From: DATKMS01 sp041497995
GTDB lineage: Bacteria; Desulfobacterota; Binatia; HRBIN30
Direction: 5' to 3'
Length of the DNA stretch: 7,164 nt
Assembly: GCA_041497995.1 (NCBI GenBank)
Contig: JBGQHM010000352.1
Coordinates: forward strand, 1-7,164
Shown: one piece after another, positions 1 through 4,831 of the stretch
Position numbering within the stretch: the first letter of the stretch is position 1
Layout of the letters: each line of letters opens with the position of its first letter
Translations under genes and position numbers: made by a program
Notes under the pieces: generated by a model
What the model was told of the DNA's origin: nothing
What the model saw: only the letters and a program-made list of their open reading frames with translations
The model's database searches: none

Positions 1-221
1 GCCACACGCAACACCAGCGGCGGCTGCGGATCGGTTGTGAGGTCCTGTTTCTCGACTTCCTGTTTCTCTTGCTTCGGGGTGTGCACCCAGAATTTCTTGC
101 TGAGCAGCGGCGTCATCACCATGAAGATGATCAATAGGACCAGCACCACGTCGACGAGCGGCGTGACGTTCATCACGGGCGCCGGTCCCTTTCCCGGCGC
201 GGTGCCGACGTTCATCGCCAT
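1..221 (-). CDS. exbD: ExbD/TolR-family proton-channel subunit, second paralogue (3' end outside window)
   Basis: This partial gene runs off the left edge; 73 residues are visible. It starts MAMNVGTAPGKG and then carries the ExbD signature MNVTPLVDVVLVLLIIFMV (residues 17-35). This is the single transmembrane helix with the conserved membrane aspartate (D24), equivalent to D25 of E. coli ExbD, which carries protons in the ExbB-ExbD motor. After the helix comes a charged, Lys/Glu/Gln-rich periplasmic stretch (residues 42-62), then the start of the periplasmic domain (PPLVLRV). The start is supported by AGGAG six bases upstream, inside the end of the preceding exbD; only three bases separate the two genes, so they should be co-translated. 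Its helix is almost the same as in the first exbD, but the segment after it differs (SKKFWVHTP against LDQDVSVELP), so this is a diverged paralogue. It could be called TolR, but the tonB/exbB context favours ExbD. The length and C-terminus cannot be judged. Confidence 0.9.
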   Translation of the reverse strand, partial: MAMNVGTAPGKGPAPVMNVTPLVDVVLVLLIIFMVMTPLLSKKFWVHTPKQEKQEVEKQDLTTDPQPPLVLRV

Positions 222-224
222 GGA

Positions 225-680
225 TCACTCCTGTGCAGACGGCTGCGGTGCGCCGGTGCGGTGGCGTTCGCCCACCATGAACGAGGTGCCCGGGAACCCG
301 ACTTGCTGCGTGCGTGCGAGGAACTCGCGTACGTCCCTGTACTTCAACCGTGCGTCGGCGCGCAGTACCAGACGTCGCATCGGGTCAACGGCGTGTTCGG
401 CCGACAGGTAGTCGATGAGCCGATCCAAGTCGTACTTCTCGTCCTTGATGAAGTACTCGCCGGCCGCCGGCACGCTGACCTTGAACGGCTCGTCGGCTTT
501 GACGTCGGGGTCGGGATTGAAGATGCCGGGCAGCTCGACGGAGACGTCTTGATCCAAGCGCGGCGCCACCACCATGAAGATGATGAGCAGCACGAGCACG
601 ACGTCGACGAGCGGCGTGACATTGATGTCCGGCCGGACGTCAGGCGCGGTGGCCGCGCGGCGCTGGTAGCCGCTGGTCAC
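225..680 (-). CDS. exbD: ExbD, biopolymer transport proton-channel subunit
   Basis: A complete 151-residue ExbD, close to the ~141 residues of E. coli ExbD. A short cytoplasmic N-terminus (about 1-18) leads into DINVTPLVDVVLVLLIIFMV (18-37), one transmembrane helix with the proton-carrying aspartate D26, followed by APRLDQDVSVELPG and a periplasmic domain to residue ~145. The late motif LRADARLKYRDVREFL resembles the FRADKTVDYETL region of E. coli ExbD. In the known family, an ExbD dimer sits in an ExbB pentamer and converts proton flow into work on TonB. The start codon is GTG at 680-678, overlapping the exbB stop in a GTGA arrangement, which is typical of translational coupling; a GAGG lies about ten bases upstream. 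The stop is three bases before the next exbD. The GTG start is inferred: it gives the right N-terminal length and no in-frame ATG precedes the helix. Confidence 0.95.
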   Translation of the reverse strand: MTSGYQRRAATAPDVRPDINVTPLVDVVLVLLIIFMVVAPRLDQDVSVELPGIFNPDPDVKADEPFKVSVPAAGEYFIKDEKYDLDRLIDYLSAEHAVDPMRRLVLRADARLKYRDVREFLARTQQVGFPGTSFMVGERHRTGAPQPSAQE

Positions 681-1468
681 GCCATCGCCTCGCTGGTCGA
701 GGGTCGGAGTGGCGCTACGCGTGGTACGCTGGTCTTGTGGTCCTTGCCGCCGTCGCCCCGCGGCAGAGCGGCTGCCGTGGGCTCGCCCGTTTGCGCGCGA
801 CGCTCCGCCCAGTCTTCGATCCGATCGAGGAGCTCACCCGCAGAATGGTTCAGCACTAACTCCTCCTGCGTGATCACGCCCGAGAGGTAGTTGAAGGCCA
901 GCACCGCAGGAATCGCGACGGCAAGTCCGAGGGCGGTTTCAATCAGCGCCTCTGAGATGCCTGCTGCAACGGACGACAAGCCGCCGGAGCCGCTGGACGC
1001 GATGCCCTGGAACGCCGTGATGATCCCGAGCACGGTGCCGAGCAGACCGACGAACGGCGCCACCGACCCGACCGTCGCCAGCAGCGACAAGCCACGGCGC
1101 AGGTCGCCGCCGATCTCTTCCATGAAGCGCTCGAGGAAGCGGCGTGTGCGCTCGACCGGCGGCAGGCCGGCGACGTCGGACGTCTGCTGCGCGTGCCGGA
1201 AGGTCGTCAGGCCGGCGCGCACGACGCGCGGCAGATGCCCGCGCTTGTGTTTGTCGGCGTAGGCGATCACCGCCTCGACGTTCACCTGCTGCAGGTCACC
1301 GGCCGCCTCGCCGGCGAAGCTACGCGACTCCGCACGCGAGCGGCGGAGTGTCAGGATGCGTTCGACGAAGACGGTGAGCGATGCCAAGCCGAAGACCAGC
1401 AGCACGCCCGCCACCACCATCGCCGGGACACCCATGTGTTGGAAGATCTCGATCAGACTGAATTGCAT
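677..1468 (-). CDS. exbB: ExbB/TolQ/MotA-family proton-channel protein
   Basis: A 263-residue inner-membrane protein with the three-helix ExbB layout. Helix 1 is about residues 14-36 (VPAMVVAGVLLVFGLASLTV), then a large cytoplasmic region (about 38-125, with helical, charged text such as ERTRRFLERFMEEIG). Helix 2 is about 126-153 (LLATVGSVAPFVGLLGTVLG) and helix 3 about 172-196 (SEALIETALGLAVAIPAVLA). E173 and T178 align by spacing with E176 and T181 of E. coli ExbB, the pore-lining pair that faces the ExbD aspartate. Together these show a proton-driven motor scaffold. The C-terminal tail (about 222-263) is polar and longer than in E. coli (244 residues in total). The start is the ATG at 1468, because GGGAGG lies six bases upstream; the in-frame TTG at 1486 is upstream of that Shine-Dalgarno and is not needed. 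The gene begins 25 bases after the tonB stop and overlaps exbD. TolQ is the alternative, less likely beside tonB. Confidence 0.95.
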   Translation of the reverse strand: MQFSLIEIFQHMGVPAMVVAGVLLVFGLASLTVFVERILTLRRSRAESRSFAGEAAGDLQQVNVEAVIAYADKHKRGHLPRVVRAGLTTFRHAQQTSDVAGLPPVERTRRFLERFMEEIGGDLRRGLSLLATVGSVAPFVGLLGTVLGIITAFQGIASSGSGGLSSVAAGISEALIETALGLAVAIPAVLAFNYLSGVITQEELVLNHSAGELLDRIEDWAERRAQTGEPTAAALPRGDGGKDHKTSVPRVAPLRPSTSEAMA

Positions 1469-1474
1469 GCTCCG

Positions 1475-1480
1475 CCTCCC
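1475..1480 (-). promoter_or_regulatory. Ribosome binding site that fixes the exbB start
   Basis: GGGAGG on the minus strand, six bases before the ATG at 1468. Its position decides for that ATG and against the in-frame TTG at 1486, which would place the Shine-Dalgarno inside the coding sequence. Confidence 0.8.
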
Positions 1481-1493
1481 TGCCAAGTGCTGG

Positions 1494-2255
1494 TTACGCG
1501 TTCAACTTGAACGGAATCTGAATGATTCGGTACACCGTGATCGGCTGCCCCTTGTAGCGCGCCGGCTCGTAGCGCCAGCCCTTCACGGCTTTCACCGCGG
1601 CGCTAACGAATGGTTCCTCGCCACGCATCACTTGGACATCGGCGACCCGCCCGTCCGCGAGAATCACCACCTTCAAGATCACCGTGCCGGTCTTGCCGTC
1701 GGCGCGCGCTTCCTGCGGATAGATGGGCACGTTGTTCGTCTTCAGTGGCATCGGCGGATCGGCATCCTCGGGCAACGCGATAGCTCCTACCTGGCCGCCG
1801 GCCACACCGCCCTTCGTGCCGCCTTCGAGACCAGCAGGATCTCCGTCACCGGGCTCGCCGTAGACCGCGATGCCTTTGTCCTGACTGGGATCGGCTTCTT
1901 GCGGAGCCTCCTTGGGCATTTCTTTCGGAGCCACCAACTCCTGGGGTGGAGGTGGCTTGTCGAGCTTGCGTATCTTCGTGTCCTTCGGCACCACCGGCGC
2001 TGCCGCGGGCGGCGGTAGCGGCTTCGCTTCGAGGACCGGCGGTGGCGGTGGTGCCGGCTTCATCACCTTCTCGATGAAGGTGACGTCGACCTGCTTCTCT
2101 GCCGTAACGAGGTGCTTGGTAGCCGTACCGATGGCTACCGCGGCGACAACGAGCGCCGCGTAAAATGCAGACGACGTCACCAGCGCCGCGGCCCATTGCC
2201 GCGGCACGTGCTCTGTCTCGCCGTAGTGGCCAAACGCCGTGAGAGTCTCGTCCAT
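1494..2255 (-). CDS. tonB: TonB, periplasm-spanning energy transducer
   Basis: A 253-residue protein with the full TonB layout. A 20-residue cytoplasmic N-terminus precedes one transmembrane helix (about 22-44, AALVTSSAFYAALVVAAVAI). A proline-rich spacer follows (about 67-120, with PAPPPPP, PLPPPAAAP and PPPPQE), suited to crossing the periplasm, then a glycine-rich link (134-158). The C-terminal TonB domain (about 175-251) has VPIYPQEAR, ADGRVADVQV and WRYEPA, close to YPARAQ, PDGRVDNVQI and WRYEPG of E. coli TonB. In the known system it contacts the TonB box and plug of outer-membrane receptors and is powered by ExbB-ExbD, encoded directly downstream. The helix has no histidine, while E. 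coli TonB needs H20 there. The start is secure: the frame is closed by TAG at 2303-2301 and no other start codon lies between. The Shine-Dalgarno is weak (only a GGA about a dozen bases upstream). The 133-base gap before it could hold its own promoter, but I see no clear one. Confidence 0.95.
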   Translation of the reverse strand: MDETLTAFGHYGETEHVPRQWAAALVTSSAFYAALVVAAVAIGTATKHLVTAEKQVDVTFIEKVMKPAPPPPPVLEAKPLPPPAAAPVVPKDTKIRKLDKPPPPQELVAPKEMPKEAPQEADPSQDKGIAVYGEPGDGDPAGLEGGTKGGVAGGQVGAIALPEDADPPMPLKTNNVPIYPQEARADGKTGTVILKVVILADGRVADVQVMRGEEPFVSAAVKAVKGWRYEPARYKGQPITVYRIIQIPFKLNA

Positions 2256-2368
2256 GTGACTTGATCCGAGTCCAGCCCTCTGGACACCAGCCCACCCTGT
2301 CTATGCCACCACCGAGATCACAGATCGGTTACGGCTCAATGAAGATGCGGTGATGGAACAGTGTCAGT

Positions 2369-2383
2369 GCCGCCTGCGGCGGC
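2369..2383 (-). other. Small GC-rich stem-loop after the 178-residue gene
   Basis: Perfect 6-bp inverted repeat GCCGCC / GGCGGC with a three-base loop, starting six bases past the stop codon of the gene ending at 2389. It is flanked by two copies of GTGTCAGT (2361-2368 and 2386-2393 on the plus strand). No T-run follows on either strand, so it is not a classical intrinsic terminator; it could be a weak attenuator or an mRNA-end-stabilising hairpin between this gene and tonB, or chance in GC-rich DNA. Confidence 0.35.
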
Positions 2384-2388
2384 GCGTG

Positions 2389-2925
2389 TCAGTTGTTGGA
2401 GTTGAAGCCGATGAACTTGTAGGTTCCATTGACCTCAGCGATCGACCCGGTGGACAGGGTTTGCCGTTTCCCCTGGTCGTCCTCGATCTCCAAGCGGACC
2501 TCGCCGAGGGCGGTGTACCACGCAAACTTGCGCACGCCTTTGGTGTACGTCAGTTCCTTGCGGGTGTACGCGTGGCCACCGAACCGCTTGATGATCAGGC
2601 GACCGACGTCTTGGCTCTTCTGATCGACCATCTGCCAGAAGAACACGCTCGGTGTGTCGGTAACCTCTCGCGGTGGTTCTCCCGGCTTGACGGTTCCGGG
2701 AATGATGATGCGGCGGTACTCCTGCTCGGTGACACGCAATCGATTGAGCGCCTGCTCGTCATTGGCCGCCAATGAGGCGAGGAATTGATCGAGCAAGGCA
2801 TCGACGGACGGCGCTCCGTCCGTGAGTTGCCGCGGCGCGCCTGGTTGGACTGCTTTGGCCGTTGCCATCCGGGCAACGGCACCGAACACGACGAAGCCGA
2901 TTATCGCAGTACGCAACAGTTGCAT
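2389..2925 (-). CDS. Exported protein of unknown function, 178 residues, next to tonB
   Basis: I do not recognise this family. The protein opens with a Sec-type signal peptide (MQLLRTAIIGFVVFGAVARMATAKA, cleavage probably at residues 23-25), so it is likely periplasmic or secreted. The mature part has a helical segment (about 40-72, SVDALLDQFLASLAAND then a run with LRVTEQEYRR), a proline-rich turn (76-92), VFFWQMVDQKSQD (94-106), and a C-terminal half that reads as antiparallel beta strands (GGHAYTRKELTY, WYTALGEVRLEIED, GKRQTLSTGSI, YKFIGFNSNN). Helix-then-sheet order and the AANDEQAL text are compatible with an NTF2-like fold, but this is a guess from pattern only. It has no cysteines. The start at 2925 is chosen because AAGGA lies eight bases upstream and the signal peptide begins there; the longer reading to 3018 would add a non-hydrophobic 31-residue leader running into the 14-bp inverted repeat. 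It lies between the secreted proteins and tonB, which suggests a role with one of them. Confidence 0.8.
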   Translation of the reverse strand: MQLLRTAIIGFVVFGAVARMATAKAVQPGAPRQLTDGAPSVDALLDQFLASLAANDEQALNRLRVTEQEYRRIIIPGTVKPGEPPREVTDTPSVFFWQMVDQKSQDVGRLIIKRFGGHAYTRKELTYTKGVRKFAWYTALGEVRLEIEDDQGKRQTLSTGSIAEVNGTYKFIGFNSNN

Positions 2926-2964
2926 CCTCAGTATCCTTCCCAATTGTTCTCGTCGAGGGGAACT

Positions 2965-2996
2965 GGCCAGAGGCGGTCTCGCGACCGCCTCTGGCC
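2965..2996 (-). terminator. Perfect 14-bp inverted repeat, probable terminator or mRNA-end hairpin
   Basis: GGCCAGAGGCGGTC is followed by a four-base loop (TCGC) and then its exact reverse complement. It lies in the 117-base gap between the stop of the beta-helix gene (3043) and the start of the 178-residue gene (2925). A perfect 14-bp, GC-rich stem with a tetraloop is very unlikely by chance in this length. Neither strand has a clear T-run after it (on the minus strand the bases after the stem read AGTTCCCC). It is therefore a U-poor terminator, a 3'-end-stabilising hairpin, or an extragenic palindromic element. The minus strand is given because the genes run that way; the structure itself is symmetrical. 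Confidence 0.5.
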
Positions 2997-3042
2997 GACC
3001 GGTGAAACGGGGAGGCACTTATCACCGGCCAAAACCCTCGTG

Positions 3043-4794
3043 TCAGTTCACGTCGAAGCTGATCCAACGGTGGAAGCGGTCCCCACCCGGCGTGTCGAGC
3101 CAATTCGCGCCGGGACCGCCGGCTGGATCGAACGCGCCGATGTAGTTGGTCGTGTCCAAGGAGTCATCGACGGTGTGGCAATCGATCGCGGGCGGAAAGC
3201 CGGTGGTCGATGTCGGAATGACGTTGGGAACCTTCGCTGGATATGGCCCTGTTGCCAGCACGTCGTCCCAGCGGGTCGGGATGTTCGGATCGGTCCCGAC
3301 ACCGCTCGCGGGCGTGACGTTGTTCGAGGCGGTGATCATCCCGTAGAATTGCGTCGCGGTGCAATTCGCGCCTGAGCTGACACCGTCGATCTGCTTGGTG
3401 CCAGTGCCTCGTGCGCCGGTCCCGCCGTTGTCGAAGCACAAAGTGTTTTCGACGGTCAGGAACGGATCTGACGTCTTGAGCGTCGACGCGCTGTCGCAGG
3501 CGAACTTGGCCGTGCCGGCGTCATTCAGGTTGATGCACGAGCCGCGGTAGTTGGCGACGATCGAGTTCGCGACGGTGCCGGCGGTGCCGCGACGGAAGAA
3601 CAATCCGCCTTGCGAGCCGAGGTTGATATCGTTGTCGCGTGCGCCGATCATCGTCAAGTTGCAGAATTTTGGATTCGAACGCGGCAAGTCATCGAAGCCG
3701 AATTCGCTATTGTCCGCTTCAATGCCGCGGCTTTGGTTGCCGGTCTGCAGGAACGGCCCGTACTGCACCTGTAGCCCGTATTGCCGAGTGCCCGTGGTAC
3801 CGAGCTGGTAGTCGAAGCCGTCATCGGCACAGCCCGACGACACCATGTACTTCACGTTCACCGTGCCGCCGAACCATTCGATGCAGTCATCACCGCCGGC
3901 GTTGGCTTGGATGTGGTTGATCACGGTGCCGTTGCCGACGCCGTTCAAGGTGATGACGTTCAACTCGTTGTTCGGCGTGAACTCGATCCCGGAGAACTCG
4001 ACGCGCGTGTAGGTCATGATGCCGCTACTATCGGTCGCGTCGCATCCGCCGTACACGGCTGGGATGCCTTCGGCGTTGTTCACGCAGTTCGGTCTGTTCA
4101 CCGTGGATTTGCCGTTGAGCAGCAAGCCGCCCCAGTCGCCGATGCCGCGCTGGCCGACCGGCTGGCCGCTCGTCATGATGATCGGCGCCGACGGCGTTCC
4201 CTGGGCGTTGATCTTCGAGCCGGGGAGGAAGATCAACACGGCCGGGTTGGCGGTGCCGTTGCCCAGCCCCTTGACGATCACGCCGGGCTGCATCGTAATC
4301 ACCGTGGTCGGGCCCGTCACCGGCGACTGGACAAAGATGATGCCCTTGAGCACGACGGTACAGTTTGCCGGCCAGATCTGGCTCTTGGTGATGGTCTGCG
4401 CGCTGAGGTTCGCCACCGGACGGCCGGTGTCCGGATCGTTGCCGCTACACTTGAGGGTAGTGGCATCGCTCGGGCCGGTGCAGATGTCGAAGAGCGTCTT
4501 CAACCCGGCGATGTGGTCGACCAGAACGGACAGATCGGCGTTGTCGATCTTGCCATCCTTGAATAGGTCTGCGCAGTCCAGCGGATGGCCGGTGCCACAG
4601 ACGTTCGCTACGCTGCCACCAGCGACGAGCGTTGAGAGCGACAGCGCGTCGCCAATATCGACGCTGCCGTTGCCGTTGATGTCGCCGCAGGCCGCGGCGG
4701 CGATGCGCCCGCCGGCGACTGCAGCGAGCAGCACTACTGCCACGATTGTTTTCCACCAGTAGGTCATTGATCTCTCCTTTGTCGTCTTAGTCAT
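3043..4794 (-). CDS. Exported dockerin-like and beta-helix-like protein
   Basis: A 583-residue exported protein. A signal peptide (about 1-35, hydrophobic core TIVAVVLLAAVAG, ending IAAAA) is followed at once by C36 and two dockerin-like EF-hand repeats. The first is GDINGNGSVDIGDALSLSTL (37-56), with D38, N40, N42, D46 and D49 as likely calcium ligands. The second is CADLFKDGKIDNADLSVLVD (74-93), with D76, D80, D84 and D87; F78 replaces the usual third-position ligand. Residues ~130-490 are strand-and-turn text typical of a right-handed parallel beta-helix, with PGVIVKG, GSKINAQGTPSAPIIMTSG, GDWGGLLLNGKS, GDDCIEWFGGT (301-311) and DDGFDYQLG (324-332). It ends YIGAFDPAG...NW...W. From memory, proteins with this GDD..E.FGGT / DD.FD.. 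pattern and a YIGA ending are frequent in Bacteroidetes and Proteobacteria near TonB-dependent receptors; I could not check this. No catalytic motif is evident. Two starts are possible: ATG 4794 (GGAGG seven bases upstream) or ATG 4767 (AAAGGAG six bases upstream), giving 583 or 574 residues; both keep the signal peptide. A lipoprotein reading (AAA-C36) is possible but weak. Confidence 0.88.
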   Translation of the reverse strand: MTKTTKERSMTYWWKTIVAVVLLAAVAGGRIAAAACGDINGNGSVDIGDALSLSTLVAGGSVANVCGTGHPLDCADLFKDGKIDNADLSVLVDHIAGLKTLFDICTGPSDATTLKCSGNDPDTGRPVANLSAQTITKSQIWPANCTVVLKGIIFVQSPVTGPTTVITMQPGVIVKGLGNGTANPAVLIFLPGSKINAQGTPSAPIIMTSGQPVGQRGIGDWGGLLLNGKSTVNRPNCVNNAEGIPAVYGGCDATDSSGIMTYTRVEFSGIEFTPNNELNVITLNGVGNGTVINHIQANAGGDDCIEWFGGTVNVKYMVSSGCADDGFDYQLGTTGTRQYGLQVQYGPFLQTGNQSRGIEADNSEFGFDDLPRSNPKFCNLTMIGARDNDINLGSQGGLFFRRGTAGTVANSIVANYRGSCINLNDAGTAKFACDSASTLKTSDPFLTVENTLCFDNGGTGARGTGTKQIDGVSSGANCTATQFYGMITASNNVTPASGVGTDPNIPTRWDDVLATGPYPAKVPNVIPTSTTGFPPAIDCHTVDDSLDTTNYIGAFDPAGGPGANWLDTPGGDRFHRWISFDVN

Positions 4795-4806
4795 GCGGGC
4801 TCCTCC
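4774..4806 (-). promoter_or_regulatory. Two tandem ribosome binding sites with two in-frame ATGs
   Basis: On the minus strand GGAGGAG (4806-4800) precedes ATG 4794 and AAAGGAG (4780-4774) precedes the in-frame ATG 4767. Both motifs are strong and both spacings are good (five to seven bases), so the true start of the beta-helix gene cannot be settled from sequence; either or both may be used. The far longer open frame reaching 5172 has no supporting site and lies within the upstream gene. Confidence 0.6.
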
Positions 4807-4831
4807 GTATCTCCGTCGCGTTCGTGAGGTC

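Noticed and set aside
261..890. Plus-strand 209-residue open frame across exbD and the end of exbB
   Set aside because: It is antisense to two confidently identified genes; its His/Asp/Glu-rich text is the complement of the conserved ExbD helix.
2313..2331. Imperfect palindrome with two GATC half-sites upstream of tonB (operator candidate)
   Set aside because: It is short and bulged (CCGAGATC ACA GATCGG) and does not resemble a Fur box or another operator that I can name.
2926..3018. Longer N-terminus for the 178-residue protein, starting at 3018
   Set aside because: It would place an Arg/Pro-rich 31-residue leader before an obvious signal peptide and would translate through the perfect inverted repeat; AAGGA supports the ATG at 2925.
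3781..4762. Long plus-strand open frames over the beta-helix gene
   Set aside because: They are antisense shadows of a well-supported gene in GC-rich DNA; they show no domain, no signal peptide and no binding site.
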